A stretch of 33,231 nt of DNA, taken from the NCBI GenBank assembly GCA_029850535.1, contig JARCRU010000048.1, positions 1 to 33,231 on the forward strand, read 5' to 3'. Source of the DNA: Actinomycetota bacterium (GTDB lineage Bacteria > Actinomycetota > Acidimicrobiia > Acidimicrobiales > RAAP-2). The number at the start of each line of letters is the position of its first letter. The stretch's first letter is position 1. The notes below the pieces were generated by a model. That model searched no databases. It saw only the letters and a program-made list of their open reading frames with translations, and had not been told where the DNA came from. Made by a program: the position numbers and the translations under genes. Positions 7,570 to 17,365 of this stretch are shown one piece after another.

Positions 7570-8604
7570 CGCGCGCAGCGTCACCCGGGTCGGGTGAGCG
7601 TTGGTCACCGCGGCGAGCTGCCCGCACGCCGCGTCGATTGATCGTCCGCGGGTGTTGCGCACCGTGGCGTTGACCCCCAGCTCCTCGAGGCCGAGCCGGA
7701 ACTCGTGCACACGTTGGGATCCAGATCCTCGGACCAGGTAGCCCGGCGTCGGGTTCAGCGGTATCAAGTTGACGTGAGCTCGCAGACCACCGGCGTACTC
7801 GGCGAGCTCGTGCATCGCTTGGTCGGTATCATTCACCCCGTCGATGAGCGCCCACTCGAAACTGAGGCGACGCGACGTCGTGGCGATCCACGTCTCGCAG
7901 GCCCGATAGAGCCGCTCGAGGGGGTAACGACGATTGAGCGGCACGAGTTCGTCGCGCGTCTGGTCGTTGGCCGCGTGCAGACTCACCGCCAGGGTGAGGG
8001 GCAATCCTTCTGCGGCGAGTCGCTCGATGGCGGGTGCCACGCCCACGGTCGAGACGGTGAGGTGGCGCGCCGACATGGCGCGATACTCGTGGAGTCGCTG
8101 GACGACACCGACGGTGACCGGATAGTTGGCCAACGGCTCGCCCATGCCCATGAACACGACGTTCGAGAGTCGTCGCGGTGCGGCGACACGCGCGGCGAAC
8201 ATCACTTGCTCGATGACCTCGGCGACGGAAAGCTGTCGCGAGAAACCCGCCTGGCCCGTGGCGCAAAAGGTGCAGCCCATGGCGCAGCCGGCCTGGGAGG
8301 ACACGCACACGGTGACCCGATCGGCGTAGTTCATCAAAACGGTCTCGATCGTGGCGCCGTCGTGGAGTCGAAATACCCACTTACGCGTCGCGCCGAGATC
8401 ACTGGCGACCTCATTGGCAACTTCGAGGGCCGGGGGGAACGTCTCGCTCAGTCGTTGACGTAACACCTTGGGTACGGTAGTGATGTCCTCGAGAGCGAGT
8501 CCCTCGTCCCAGACGCCCCGCCACACCTGCTCGACGCGGTAGCGCGGCTCGCCGAGTAGATGGGCGGCCAACTCGTCGATTCGCAATTCGTAGACCGAGG
8601 GCAC
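7492..8604 (-). CDS. rlmN: dual-specificity RNA methyltransferase RlmN
   Basis: This radical-SAM enzyme methylates C2 of an adenine in 23S rRNA (A2503 in E. coli numbering) and of A37 in some tRNAs. The 370-residue sequence has the CX3CX2C iron-sulfur motif CAMGCTFC (C107, C111, C114), the SAM-binding GMGEPLANY segment, LAVSLHA, and the methyl-carrying cysteine C327 in IDAACGQLA. About 40 residues beyond C327 form a tail rich in Ala, Gly and polar residues; this tail is what overlaps the MFS gene. The start is GTG at 8604, placed 6 nt after TAGCGT (8611-8616), which suggests leaderless expression, although GGAGGG in the spacer could also act as a very close ribosome-binding site. Confidence 0.95.
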   Translation of the reverse strand: MPSVYELRIDELAAHLLGEPRYRVEQVWRGVWDEGLALEDITTVPKVLRQRLSETFPPALEVANEVASDLGATRKWVFRLHDGATIETVLMNYADRVTVCVSSQAGCAMGCTFCATGQAGFSRQLSVAEVIEQVMFAARVAAPRRLSNVVFMGMGEPLANYPVTVGVVQRLHEYRAMSARHLTVSTVGVAPAIERLAAEGLPLTLAVSLHAANDQTRDELVPLNRRYPLERLYRACETWIATTSRRLSFEWALIDGVNDTDQAMHELAEYAGGLRAHVNLIPLNPTPGYLVRGSGSQRVHEFRLGLEELGVNATVRNTRGRSIDAACGQLAAVTNAHPTRVTLRALHGGAPEAGSAPRQQADSHEAGQTP

Positions 8605-8610
8605 CCCTCC

Positions 8611-8616
8611 ACGCTA
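8611..8616 (-). promoter_or_regulatory. -10 element of a probable leaderless promoter for rlmN
   Basis: On the minus strand TAGCGT is followed by 6 nt (ggaggg) and then the GTG start at 8604. The spacing matches the other TANNNT/start-codon pairs in the window. Confidence 0.45.
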
Positions 8617-8695
8617 GGCCACCGCGTCGCGCGACGATGCGCGGTGGCGAGAACTCTGCTTGACTCGAAGGTGAGTGTCCCACCAAAGGAGTGCC

Positions 8696-9472
8696 ATGGA
8701 ACTAGACAACACCTCCGCCCTCGTCACCGGCGGCGCCTCGGGTCTGGGCGAGGCCACGGTGCGCGCCCTCGCGGCGCGCGGCGCGCGCGTGGTCGTGCTC
8801 GACCTCAACGCCGAACGCGGCCAGGCCGTGGCCGCATCAGTCAATGGCGTCTTCGCGTCGTGCGACGTCACCAGTACCGACCAGGTCATCGCCGCGATCG
8901 ACGCCGCCACGTCCCTCGCTCCCCTGTGGAGCGTCGTCAACTGCGCGGGCATCGCCTGGGCCCAGCGCACCGTGGGTAAGGACGGGCAGTACGAGTCGGC
9001 GCACGACCTCGACGTCTACCGCAAGATCATCGAAGTCAATCTGATTGGCACCTTCAACGTCTGTCGCCTGGCGGCCACCGCCATGAGCCACAACTCCCCC
9101 GACGACGACGGCTGCCGCGGCGCCATCGTCAACACCGCCTCCGTGGCCGCCCAGGACGGCCAGATTGGTCAGGTCGCCTACTCCTCGTCCAAGGGTGGCA
9201 TCGTCGGGCTCACCCTGCCCCTCGCGCGCGACGTGAGCGCCGTGGGCGTGCGAGTGAATTGCGTCCTGCCCGGACTCATTGACACCCCCATCTACGGCTT
9301 CGCACCCGAGTCCGAGGAGTTCAAGGCCCGTCTGGCCGCCGGCGTGCTCTTCCCCAAGCGACTCGGGCGCGCCGATGAATTCGCGTCGCTCGCGCTGGAA
9401 CTGCTCACCAACAGCTACATGAACGCCGAATGCGTCCGCCTCGACGCGGGAGTGCGCCTGGCGCCCAAGTAG
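8696..9472 (+). CDS. short-chain dehydrogenase, 3-hydroxyacyl-CoA dehydrogenase-like
   Basis: The 258-residue protein has the classical SDR fold. The NAD-binding motif [11 protein letters not shown] is at residues 12-22, D in VVLDLN follows beta-2 (NAD preference), NCAG follows beta-4, and the catalytic pair lies in YSSSK with the serine of NTASVAA 13 residues upstream. The SDR motif with GGASGLG, the [13 protein letters not shown] helix and the C-terminal [15 protein letters not shown] resemble type-II 3-hydroxyacyl-CoA dehydrogenases (HSD17B10 family) of fatty-acid or branched-chain degradation. This would fit the nearby 2-oxo acid dehydrogenase, but the substrate is inferred. The ATG at 8696 has AAAGGAG 5 nt upstream. 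The gene ends 1 bp from the convergent ABC permease gene. Confidence 0.88.
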   Translation: MELDNTSALVTGGASGLGEATVRALAARGARVVVLDLNAERGQAVAASVNGVFASCDVTSTDQVIAAIDAATSLAPLWSVVNCAGIAWAQRTVGKDGQYESAHDLDVYRKIIEVNLIGTFNVCRLAATAMSHNSPDDDGCRGAIVNTASVAAQDGQIGQVAYSSSKGGIVGLTLPLARDVSAVGVRVNCVLPGLIDTPIYGFAPESEEFKARLAAGVLFPKRLGRADEFASLALELLTNSYMNAECVRLDAGVRLAPK

Positions 9473-9473
9473 C

Positions 9474-11060
9474 TCAGCCCACCACGTCGCGGTGGACGTA
9501 GCGCCATAGTCCGAGAGACCCGATCCCTACGCCCACCAGACTCACCCCCGCCAGACCGGCCCAGTTGAAGGTCTGCACCGGTACCGCGCGTAAGTAGTGG
9601 AAGGGATCACTCTGCATCACCAGAGCGGGCCACTTCAGCGTGGGGCCCAGGGCTTGCACGATGTATTCGACCAGGATGAAGATCGCTCCCACGGCGAAGG
9701 CCAGTCGCGGCACTCGCGCCACCAGCCACACCGAGGCCCCCACCATGAAGGGGGTGAGACCCAACGATCCACCCACCGCTTCAGCGACGGTGCGCAGCGA
9801 CATCGGCGTGCCACTGAGGCGCACGCCCCACCACATCATCAACGTTGTCGCCACCGCCGCCACGACCACCGCCGCCAGTGCACTCACCACCACGCTGGCC
9901 AACCAGGCGACACGGCGCGGACCCGTCGCGAGCGCCACGTCGAGACGGCCCTTGACCTCGTCGCCCGCCGCCGTGGCAATCCACGACACGACCAAGAAGG
10001 TGAAGGCGACCGACATCAGCACCGCGGCAATCGCGACGAAGCCCACGCCCGTCACCATCTGGCCCAAACCCCAGCGATTAAGGAGGACCACGTAACCCGG
10101 ATCCGTCTGAGCGAGCGACACCAGGGCGTGCGTGAGATAACCCAGAATCGCACCAAAGGCCGCCAGTCCCAGCGTCCACCACCGCCACACGCTGGAGCGC
10201 TCTCGCCAGGCGAAGGTCCAGGGCGATCCGAGCAGAAAGGGCGTGGGCGAGGCCGAGTCCGCGTGCGTCCACAGGGCGCCGCCCGCATCGCGACGATCCT
10301 GCAGCCACCACAGTGCGAGGCAGGTCAGGAGGGGACCACCCAACGCGGGGACCAACGCGAGCGGGTCGAGACGTTGGAAGGCACCAATCTTCTCGATCCA
10401 CCCAAAGAAGGTCACGTCACGCAACCACAGCGTTGAGGTGCTCGCGTCCGCCACGACGCGCGCGAAGAACGCCACCACGATGATCACCAGACTCGCCTGA
10501 CTCGCGGCGCGGCGCGGCGCGGCCACCTGCGCGGCGAGCAGACCAATGCTCGCGCCCGACCACGACGCCGCCATCACCCCGAGTCCGAAATACGCCGACC
10601 CCGACGAACTCTGGCCCCCGACGAGCATCACCAGCCACGACGCCGCCCCCACCACCGCGCCCGACTCCAACAGCGTCAACGTCGTCGTGCGTAGGACCGC
10701 GTCGCGATTGCGACGACCGATCACCATCACGTCCCACGAGCCGTCGTCCTCGTGGGCGCGCGTGAGGCGGGTCGCGTTGAGACTCGCCCACACCGCGACG
10801 ACGAGGAGCAAGAACACCCCCATCTTCCATACGACGAAGATGCCGCCGTTGTCGAGATTGGACACCCGACCGTAGAGGGCCGCCACGGCCGGATTCTGGA
10901 CCAGGGGTTGTAGTCCGATCATGCCCAGAGCCCCGCCACTGGCGACGTAGGACCGCAACCCGATTTCGATCACGCTCGCGAAGAGGACCGTGACGACGAC
11001 GACGCTGGTGCGCAACTCGCGCCAGACCGCGGCGCGCACCGTCGTGACGGCGCGGCTCAC
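9474..11060 (-). CDS. ABC-2-type exporter permease
   Basis: The 528-residue integral membrane protein has about 12 hydrophobic segments in two similar halves, each with an amphipathic start (VRAAVWRELRTSVVVV; SPWTFAWRERSSVWRWWTLG). This is the layout of fused ABC-2 permeases that work with one ATPase, as in polyketide-antibiotic or multidrug exporters. It overlaps the ATPase gene by 4 bp (GTGA), so the two form one coupled unit. The substrate is unknown. No accessory regulator lies beside it. Confidence 0.85.
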   Translation of the reverse strand: MSRAVTTVRAAVWRELRTSVVVVTVLFASVIEIGLRSYVASGGALGMIGLQPLVQNPAVAALYGRVSNLDNGGIFVVWKMGVFLLLVVAVWASLNATRLTRAHEDDGSWDVMVIGRRNRDAVLRTTTLTLLESGAVVGAASWLVMLVGGQSSSGSAYFGLGVMAASWSGASIGLLAAQVAAPRRAASQASLVIIVVAFFARVVADASTSTLWLRDVTFFGWIEKIGAFQRLDPLALVPALGGPLLTCLALWWLQDRRDAGGALWTHADSASPTPFLLGSPWTFAWRERSSVWRWWTLGLAAFGAILGYLTHALVSLAQTDPGYVVLLNRWGLGQMVTGVGFVAIAAVLMSVAFTFLVVSWIATAAGDEVKGRLDVALATGPRRVAWLASVVVSALAAVVVAAVATTLMMWWGVRLSGTPMSLRTVAEAVGGSLGLTPFMVGASVWLVARVPRLAFAVGAIFILVEYIVQALGPTLKWPALVMQSDPFHYLRAVPVQTFNWAGLAGVSLVGVGIGSLGLWRYVHRDVVG

Positions 11061-11938
11061 GACGACGCGGATTCGTCGTAGAAGTTGAGGAAGATCTCCT
11101 CGAGGGACGCTTCGCGCCCGTGCACCGCGCTCACGCGACTCGTCGCCAACGCGGCGAAGAAGGCGTGGGGCGCACCCACCACCGTCACGCGCACCCCGTC
11201 GGGAAGCGCCTCCACGTGGGTCACCCCCTCGACACCGCTCACGTCCCCGACGTCGCCGGTGACGTCGAACTCAACGCCCACGCGCGACTGCAGTTGCGCC
11301 ACGTCGGCCACGGTGAAGAGCTTGCCCGAGCGGATCATCGCCACTCGACTGCAGAGGTGCTCGACCTCACTCAACATGTGCGAACTCAGCAGGACCGCCT
11401 GGCCCCGATCGCGGGCCTCGAGGATGCACTCGCGAAAGACGCGCTCCATGAGGGGGTCGAGACCCGACGTGGGCTCGTCCAACAACAGCACCTCAGCGCG
11501 CGTCGAGAAGGCGGCGATGAGGGCCACCTTCTGGCGATTGCCCTTGGAATAGGCCCGCATCCGCTTGCGCGTGTCGAGTTCGAAGCGTTCGACGAGCTCA
11601 CTGGTGTACGCCGGGTCGCCACTGCCGTGCAGCGACGACAGCAGGGTCAACGTGTCGGCTCCCGTCAATTGGGGCCACAACGACACGTCGCCGGGCACGT
11701 ACCCCACTTTCGCGCGCGCCTCGGGGGAACCCGCGGGGTGTCCCAGCACGGTGATGGTACCCGAGGTGGGGCGCAGGAGCCCCAGCGCCAGGCGCAGTGT
11801 GGTGGATTTCCCCGCGCCGTTAGGACCGAGGAATCCCAGCACCTCGCCCGGCTGCAGGGCCAAGGTGACGTGATCCACCGCGCGAGTTGATCCGTAGTCC
11901 TTGACGAGATCGTGGATGTCCAGAGCGAGCGTCGTCAC
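11057..11938 (-). CDS. ABC transporter ATP-binding protein, drug-export type
   Basis: This 293-residue ATPase would power the permease encoded directly downstream. Walker A is GPNGAGKST at 38-46. The signature motif is the ABC-2 variant YSKGNRQKVAL instead of LSGGQ, Walker B is VLLLDEPTSGLDP, and the switch histidine is in LLSSHMLSE. A C-terminal region of about 80 residues with beta-strands follows, as in DrrA/CcmA-like exporters. The start GTG at 11938 lies 6 nt after TAACTT, pointing to a leaderless message. The unit is convergent with the upstream short-chain dehydrogenase gene and has no recognised regulator, so its inducer is unknown. Confidence 0.92.
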   Translation of the reverse strand: MTTLALDIHDLVKDYGSTRAVDHVTLALQPGEVLGFLGPNGAGKSTTLRLALGLLRPTSGTITVLGHPAGSPEARAKVGYVPGDVSLWPQLTGADTLTLLSSLHGSGDPAYTSELVERFELDTRKRMRAYSKGNRQKVALIAAFSTRAEVLLLDEPTSGLDPLMERVFRECILEARDRGQAVLLSSHMLSEVEHLCSRVAMIRSGKLFTVADVAQLQSRVGVEFDVTGDVGDVSGVEGVTHVEALPDGVRVTVVGAPHAFFAALATSRVSAVHGREASLEEIFLNFYDESASS

Positions 11939-11943
11939 GTATG

Positions 11944-11949
11944 GAAGTT
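11944..11949 (-). promoter_or_regulatory. -10 element of a probable leaderless promoter for the ABC operon
   Basis: TAACTT on the minus strand is followed by 6 nt (ccatac) and the GTG at 11938. No Shine-Dalgarno-like sequence is seen in front of the GTG. Confidence 0.5.
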
Positions 11950-11985
11950 ACCGTGTCGGACCAGGACCCCAGTCCTACGTGGCCC

Positions 11986-12303
11986 TCACGGGACGGCGAG
12001 GTCGCGCGCGAGCAGGTCCATCGCGCCGATCTCGTCCGCGACGTCACTCTCCCTGACGGGCTTGACCATCGTCCAGTGCCGCCCCACGGGACAGAACTGG
12101 AACCGGTACCAGCCGAGCCGGATTGATTTCAACGAGACCCCCGGTATCCAGAGGGTGCGAAACAGGTGTCCCTCGAAGCAGCGCACCAACGTGCGCCCTC
12201 CGAGTCCCGAATAGCCTCGTCGTCGCGCGACAATCGTGGCGACGACGTAAAAAATGACCACGGCCACGATCGAGGTGCGACGTAGTCGCGTCGGTGTTGT
12301 CAT
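11986..12303 (-). CDS. small membrane-anchored protein, unknown function
   Basis: This 105-residue protein has one N-terminal transmembrane helix (about residues 11-25, IVAVVIFYVVATIVA) preceded by basic residues. A cytoplasmic or external domain follows with VRCFEGHLF, TLWIPGVSLKSIRLG, FQFCPVGRHWTMVKPV and an acidic tail. Similar small proteins with the C-x-x-GHLF and CPVGRHW blocks occur, from memory, in other actinobacteria, where they are also uncharacterised. The two cysteines and two histidines could bind metal; that is a guess. The start ATG at 12303 is well supported by AAGGGAGG 4 nt upstream. It is in the same direction as the ABC operon, with 47 bp between. Confidence 0.75.
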   Translation of the reverse strand: MTTPTRLRRTSIVAVVIFYVVATIVARRRGYSGLGGRTLVRCFEGHLFRTLWIPGVSLKSIRLGWYRFQFCPVGRHWTMVKPVRESDVADEIGAMDLLARDLAVP

Positions 12304-12513
12304 GGGACCTCCCTTGCATTCATCGCGACACTCACTCGTCCACCGATACCGCCCGGTCCCCACGGTCAGACTAACGCTGGCGGCGCTCTCGAGGGAGTGC
12401 CGTCCGCTTCCGGGGGATTGATCGCGCGGAGATGGTGACCTTGGCCCCTACGCGAACGAACTGACGGCCAGCATGCTGGGAGCGGGTGACCTCAGAGCCA
12501 CTCGAACGGAGCG

Positions 12514-14838
12514 ATGCTCATGGAATTCGTACGCTGGTTCGAGAAGATTCGTCTGGCCGATGCCCCTCTCGTCGGTGGCAAGGGGGCCAACCTGGGTGAA
12601 CTCACCGTGGCCGGTCTACCCGTCCCCCCGGGTTTCGTGGTGACCTCCGAGGCGTACCACTACGCCATTGATCACGCGGAGATTGCCCCGAAGCTGGCCG
12701 CAGTCCTCGCGGGCGTCAACATCAACACCACGGCCGATCTGACGCGGGCCGCCCAGGAGGCCCAGGACCTGGTTCGTAGCGTCGTCCTGCCCGACGACCT
12801 CGCCGCAGCGGTCCTCGAGGCGTACCACCACTTGGGCGACAGCGTGCGCGTCGCCGTGCGTTCCTCGGGCATTGGCGAGGACGCCGGTGACAGTTCCTTC
12901 GCCGGTATGAACGTCACTTTCACCAACGTACGGGGCGACGGGGAACTGCTCACCAGCGTGGTGGGCTGCTGGGCGTCACTCTACGGCGCGCGCGTGATGT
13001 CGTACCGCGTGACGCGTTCGCTACTGGAGGTCCCCTCCATGGGCGTGGTCGTCATGGAGATGGTCGCGTCGGAGCGCTCCGGGGTGATGTTCACGGCCGA
13101 CCCCTCCACCGGTGACACCGCCAAGATCGTGATCGACGCCGCCTTCGGACAAGGCGAGGTGGTGGTGAGCGGTGAGGTGGAGCCCGACACGTACGTGCTC
13201 TCCAAGGCCGGTCCCACGCTGGTGCACGTTCGAGTCGGGACCCAGGACTTCAAACTCGTTCGCGGACCCGACGGCAAGGACTTGCGCGTCGACCTCCGTC
13301 CCGACGAGGCGAGTCGGCGCGTCTTGAGTGACGACGAGGCCGTCGAACTCGCGCGCCTCGGTCTGGCCACCGAAGCGCACTACGGTTCGCCACAGGACAC
13401 CGAGTGGGCGCTCGCCCACGGTCAGCAGTACCTCGTGCAGTCACGACCGATCACCACCCTCGACCAGCGGCGCCCATCGATCGACGGCGACGTTCCCCTC
13501 TCGCACCCCCTCGTGCGGGGCCTGGCGGCCTCGTCGGGCCGGGCCGCGGGAGCGGTCCGCATCCTGGAGTCGGCCGACCAGGGCGATCAACTCATCGCCG
13601 GTGAGATCCTGGTGGCCAAGATGACCAGTCCCGACTGGGTGCCCACGATGCGGCGCGCGAGTGCCCTGATCACCGACGGCGGCGGCATCACCTGCCACGC
13701 GGCCATCGTCTCGCGCGAACTCGGTGTCCCGTGCGTCGTGGGCGCGCGGAACGCGACCACGGTCCTTCGTACCGGTGAAATCGTCACCGTCGACGGTGCC
13801 GAGGGGACCGTGTACGAAGGCGACGTGCTCCACGTCATCGGCGCCACGCCGGCACTCGCCCGCAACGCGGCGCTTCGCACCCGGGCGCCCGGTTCGAGTG
13901 CGTCGGCGCCACTCGCGACGCGCCTCTACGTGAACCTCGCCTTCGCCGAGCACGCCGAGGAAGTCGCGGCCCTCGACGTCGACGGCGTCGGGCTCCTACG
14001 CGCGGAGTTCATGGTCACCGACGCCCTCGCGGGGGTGCATCCCAAATTGCTCATCGAACGAGGTGAGCGCGCTCGCTTCGTCGACGCCATGTCCGCCTCA
14101 CTACTCAAAATCACTCGGGCCTTTGGCTCACGACCCGTCGTCTATCGCAGTATCGATTTTCGTTCCAACGAGTTCTCGAACCTCGAGGGAGGTGAACGAT
14201 TCGAACCCGTCGAGGAGAATCCGATGATCGGCTATCGCGGCTGCTATCGCTACGTACGCGACCCCGAGGTGTTCCGCCTCGAGCTCGACGTCCTCGCCAG
14301 GGTCTACGAGGAGACTCCCAACATCACTTTGATGATCCCCTTCGTACGCACCCGCTGGGAGCTCGAGGCGTGCCTCGACCTCGTGGCCGAGAGCCCCGTG
14401 GGAGGTAAGTTACCCCTCTGGGTGATGGCCGAGGTGCCCTCGGTCGCGTACCGGATACCCGAATACGCCGACATGGGCATCACCGGGGTGTCGATCGGTA
14501 GCAACGACCTCACCCAACTCATGCTCGGGGTCGATCGCGACTCTCAAAAGTGCGCCGAACTCTTCGACGAGTCCGACGCCGCCGTCCTCGACACGATCGA
14601 GCGCATCATCACCGGCTGCCACGCGGCGGGCATCACCTCGTCGCTGTGTGGTCAGGCCCCCTCGAACCACCCCGAGTTCGCCGAGCGGCTGGTCCGGATG
14701 GGCATCACCTCGGTGTCGGTGAACCCCGACGCCGTCGACGCCGCCCGTCGGTCGATTGCGCGCGCCGAATGGCGCCTCCTTCTGGAATCCGCAGACCCGC
14801 AGCACCGCTCACCGGCTCACCCGGGCGTTCCTCGCTAG
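12514..14838 (+). CDS. ppsA: phosphoenolpyruvate synthase (pyruvate, water dikinase)
   Basis: The 774-residue enzyme converts pyruvate, ATP and water to PEP, AMP and phosphate, the entry step of gluconeogenesis from pyruvate. It has the three expected domains. The N-terminal ATP-grasp domain (about 1-320) contains [28 protein letters not shown] and [18 protein letters not shown]. The phospho-histidine swivel domain has [15 protein letters not shown] with H395. The C-terminal PEP-binding barrel has [16 protein letters not shown] and the catalytic cysteine C712 in SLCGQAPS. Length is close to the E. coli enzyme (about 790). The start is ATG 12514 with ACGGAG just upstream; ATG 12520 is an alternative. 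The product ends 6 bp from the convergent aldo/keto reductase gene. No regulatory kinase/phosphatase gene is adjacent. Confidence 0.93.
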   Translation: MLMEFVRWFEKIRLADAPLVGGKGANLGELTVAGLPVPPGFVVTSEAYHYAIDHAEIAPKLAAVLAGVNINTTADLTRAAQEAQDLVRSVVLPDDLAAAVLEAYHHLGDSVRVAVRSSGIGEDAGDSSFAGMNVTFTNVRGDGELLTSVVGCWASLYGARVMSYRVTRSLLEVPSMGVVVMEMVASERSGVMFTADPSTGDTAKIVIDAAFGQGEVVVSGEVEPDTYVLSKAGPTLVHVRVGTQDFKLVRGPDGKDLRVDLRPDEASRRVLSDDEAVELARLGLATEAHYGSPQDTEWALAHGQQYLVQSRPITTLDQRRPSIDGDVPLSHPLVRGLAASSGRAAGAVRILESADQGDQLIAGEILVAKMTSPDWVPTMRRASALITDGGGITCHAAIVSRELGVPCVVGARNATTVLRTGEIVTVDGAEGTVYEGDVLHVIGATPALARNAALRTRAPGSSASAPLATRLYVNLAFAEHAEEVAALDVDGVGLLRAEFMVTDALAGVHPKLLIERGERARFVDAMSASLLKITRAFGSRPVVYRSIDFRSNEFSNLEGGERFEPVEENPMIGYRGCYRYVRDPEVFRLELDVLARVYEETPNITLMIPFVRTRWELEACLDLVAESPVGGKLPLWVMAEVPSVAYRIPEYADMGITGVSIGSNDLTQLMLGVDRDSQKCAELFDESDAAVLDTIERIITGCHAAGITSSLCGQAPSNHPEFAERLVRMGITSVSVNPDAVDAARRSIARAEWRLLLESADPQHRSPAHPGVPR

Positions 14839-14844
14839 GCGCGG

Positions 14845-15738
14845 CTATCGGCCACTGGAGTCACGCCCGCCCGCTGGGTCAATGGCGTCGAGTTGGGTGA
14901 CGTCCTCGGGCGAGAGTTCGAGTGTCGCGCTGGCGAGATTCTCACGCAGGTGCTGCGGCGAGGACGTGCCGGGGATGAGCAAGATGTTGGGCGAACGTTG
15001 CCTCAGCCACGCGAGGGCCACCGCCATCGACGTGGCCGAGCGTCGTGCCGCGACCTCACCTAAGACGTCGGACTGCAGCGGCGTGAATCCTCCGAGGGGG
15101 AAGTAGGGGACGTAGGCAATACCCTGGCCCGCCAGTGAGTCGACGAGGTCGTCGTCGTGGCGATGGGCGATGTTGTAGAAGTTCTGCACGCACACCACCG
15201 ACGCGATGGACTGCGCTTCGACGATCTGTCGTGGCGACACCGTACTCAGTCCGAGGTGACGAATCAGTCCGGCCTGCTGAAGTTCCGCCAGCGCAGTGAA
15301 GGGCTCCTCGAGGGATTCGTCCTCGGGCTGCGAGAAGCCGCCCACGCGAAGATTGACGACGTCGAGTACGTCCAGTCCCAGGTTGCGCAGATTGTCGTGA
15401 ACCGCATGGCGTAACTCCTCGGGCTTGCGGGCGTGGGGCCAACCACCCCTCTCGTCGCGACGCGCCCCCACCTTGGTCACCAGGTGCACGTCGGAGTAGG
15501 GGTGCAGGGCCTCCCTGATGATCTGGTTCGTGTGGTGGGGTCCGTAGTAATCACTGGTGTCGATGTGATTGACGCCAGCGTCCACCACCTCGCGCAGAAT
15601 CGCGATCGCCGCGTCGCGATCCGCGGGCGGTCCAAAGACGCCCGGACCCGCCAGTTGCATCGCTCCGTAGCCCATCCTCGTCAGCGAGAGACCGTCGGCG
15701 AGGGCAAACGTGCCGCCCAAGTGCGTCAAATCGTTCAT
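14845..15738 (-). CDS. aldo/keto reductase
   Basis: The 297-residue TIM-barrel oxidoreductase is NADPH-dependent by family. It has D and Y of the catalytic tetrad in HIDTSDYYG and the lysine in HLVTKVG. Where most aldo/keto reductases have a histidine after strand 4 (Q-L-H), this one reads VVNLRVGG, so the usual catalytic histidine is absent; from memory E. coli YdbC-like members share VVNLR. NADPH-binding features near the end (IPGTSSPQHLRENLAS) are intact. The start is ATG 15738 with AAGGAGG 4-5 nt upstream. The substrate is unknown. It lies downstream of dnaB, with 132 bp between. Confidence 0.9.
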   Translation of the reverse strand: MNDLTHLGGTFALADGLSLTRMGYGAMQLAGPGVFGPPADRDAAIAILREVVDAGVNHIDTSDYYGPHHTNQIIREALHPYSDVHLVTKVGARRDERGGWPHARKPEELRHAVHDNLRNLGLDVLDVVNLRVGGFSQPEDESLEEPFTALAELQQAGLIRHLGLSTVSPRQIVEAQSIASVVCVQNFYNIAHRHDDDLVDSLAGQGIAYVPYFPLGGFTPLQSDVLGEVAARRSATSMAVALAWLRQRSPNILLIPGTSSPQHLRENLASATLELSPEDVTQLDAIDPAGGRDSSGR

Positions 15739-15870
15739 CGAACCTCCTTCGTCCCAGCGACTCGTGTCGAGGACACTGGTCGCACCACCTTCTCGGAGTC
15801 TCGTGGCCCACGGAACTCGACGAGCGTGATCCTACTGGCACGAGCGCTCGACATTCGTCTCGAGTAGTGG

Positions 15871-17244
15871 CTAAAAGTTGCTCGTGTCAGCGACGTTATC
15901 GAAGCGAGCGAACTCACCGCGCCAGGTGAGGTGCGCCGTGCGGGTTGGTCCATTGCGGTTCTTTCCCACGATGATCTCGGCTTCGGACTTCTTATCGTTG
16001 GGCACCTCGCCGTACTGTTCGGCCCGGTACAAGAACAAGACCACGTCAGCGTCTTGTTCGAGTGAACCCGACTCACGCAGGTCGCTCATCATCGGTCGCT
16101 TGTCCGAACGTTCCTCGAGTTTGCGAGAGAGCTGCGAGAGCGCAATGACCGGGCAGCTCAATTCGCGCGCGAGGATCTTGAGCGCCCGACTCATCTCCGA
16201 GACCTCGACTTGGCGGTTCTCGGAACGACCGCGCGAGCTCATCAACTGCAGGTAGTCGATGATGACGACGCCGAGGTCGCCATTTTGCTGCTTGATGCGA
16301 CGCGCGCGCGAGCGCACGTCCATGACCGTCAGACTCGGATTGTCGTCAATGAACACCTTGGCCGACTGCAGGTAGCCGAAGGCGTCCTGCGCGCGGTTCC
16401 AGTCGGCGTCGCTCAAGTCGCCGGTGCGCAGTTTGGATGAGTCGATACGCGCCGTGGAGGCCAGGATGCGCTCGGCGAGCTCCTGGCGGCTCATCTCGAG
16501 TGAGAAGAACAACGCCGGACGGTTGACCACCGCGCCGACGTGGGTCAAGATCCCGAGTGCGAACGCGGTCTTTCCCATTGCGGGACGCGCGCCGACGATG
16601 GTCAGGCTGTGAGGCTGGAGGCCCTGAAGTACGAGGTCGAGGGAACGGTAGCCCGTCTCGAGGCCGTTGAACTGACCGCGCGTCTCACCTCGCTCTTCGA
16701 GGATGTTGGCCTCGGCGACGAGCAGTCGCTGCAGGGGCGAGACGGTGTCGATGCGGTTGGTGTCGCCGATCTGGTTGATCTTGCGCTCGGCGTCATCGAT
16801 GAGGCCCACCACGTCGTCCGTCGCCACGTACGCGTCGTCGACGATCTCACCGGCCACCGCGATCAGTCGGCGCTGTTGCGCCTTCTCGTGGACGATCTCG
16901 GCGTAGTGGCGCGCGTTGGCGGCCGAGGGCGTGTTCATCTGCAGCGAGGAGAGCAGGCCCACCTCGACAGCTGCGGCACCCTGCTCTTGTAGCTTGGCCT
17001 GGACCGTCACGTAGTCCACGGGTTCACCGGCGTTCGCCAACGCCAGAATCGCCGTGAAGATCTGCGCGTGCAGTGGACGATAGAAGTCCTCGGGGTCCAC
17101 GGTCTCGTACGCGATCGACACCGCTTCGGGCGAGAGGAGCATGGCGCCGATGAGCGACTCCTCCATCTCGATCGCGGAGGGAGGCAGCCGGCCGGCGGAG
17201 GGAGTCTGGTTGGAACGTGCGCGGTCTGATTCAAGTTGCGTCAT
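15871..17244 (-). CDS. dnaB: replicative DNA helicase DnaB
   Basis: The 457-residue hexameric helicase unwinds DNA ahead of the replisome. The N-terminal DnaB domain (about 25-130) begins at LPPSAIEMEESLIGAMLLS. The RecA-like ATPase domain carries Walker A GARPAMGKT at 218-226, Walker B VVIIDYLQLM, the SQLSRKLEERSDKRP loop and the Arg-finger region near FLYRAEQY. The sequence is continuous across the usual intein insertion sites, so no intein is present. The ATG at 17244 is chosen because the MTQLESDRA start fits family length; an upstream in-frame start at 17337 would add 31 unrelated residues. No good ribosome-binding site precedes it. It follows rplI as in other actinobacteria but is separated by 165 bp with a hairpin. 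Confidence 0.95.
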   Translation of the reverse strand: MTQLESDRARSNQTPSAGRLPPSAIEMEESLIGAMLLSPEAVSIAYETVDPEDFYRPLHAQIFTAILALANAGEPVDYVTVQAKLQEQGAAAVEVGLLSSLQMNTPSAANARHYAEIVHEKAQQRRLIAVAGEIVDDAYVATDDVVGLIDDAERKINQIGDTNRIDTVSPLQRLLVAEANILEERGETRGQFNGLETGYRSLDLVLQGLQPHSLTIVGARPAMGKTAFALGILTHVGAVVNRPALFFSLEMSRQELAERILASTARIDSSKLRTGDLSDADWNRAQDAFGYLQSAKVFIDDNPSLTVMDVRSRARRIKQQNGDLGVVIIDYLQLMSSRGRSENRQVEVSEMSRALKILARELSCPVIALSQLSRKLEERSDKRPMMSDLRESGSLEQDADVVLFLYRAEQYGEVPNDKKSEAEIIVGKNRNGPTRTAHLTWRGEFARFDNVADTSNF

Positions 17245-17365
17245 GGGATACCAACGGTCGTCGACAATGCCTGTGTCTCGCAAGAACAACAACGTGGGGA
17301 AATCCCTGTGTGAAACCACATGCCACCATGGTGACAACGCCCTGTGACATGCCTGGACAGCACGA

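Noticed and set aside
9597..10436. 279-codon open frame antisense to the ABC permease gene
   Set aside because: Low-complexity His/Gln/Arg-rich product, and the permease frame has clear membrane segments.
12304..12513. tRNA or small RNA gene in the gap before ppsA
   Set aside because: No cloverleaf arms, T-loop sequence or CCA-like end could be found; the gap seems to be promoter and leader DNA only.
15739..15870. Small gene or terminator between dnaB and the aldo/keto reductase gene
   Set aside because: Only a weak 5-bp CTCGA/TCGAG pairing and a TAGGAT hexamer are seen; neither is convincing.
15871..17244. Intein in dnaB
   Set aside because: The sequence runs through the Walker A and later motifs without an insert, and total length is normal.
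17324..17333. 10-bp palindrome CACCATGGTG before dnaB
   Set aside because: Short, NcoI-type symmetry that is likely by chance, with no matching promoter elements.
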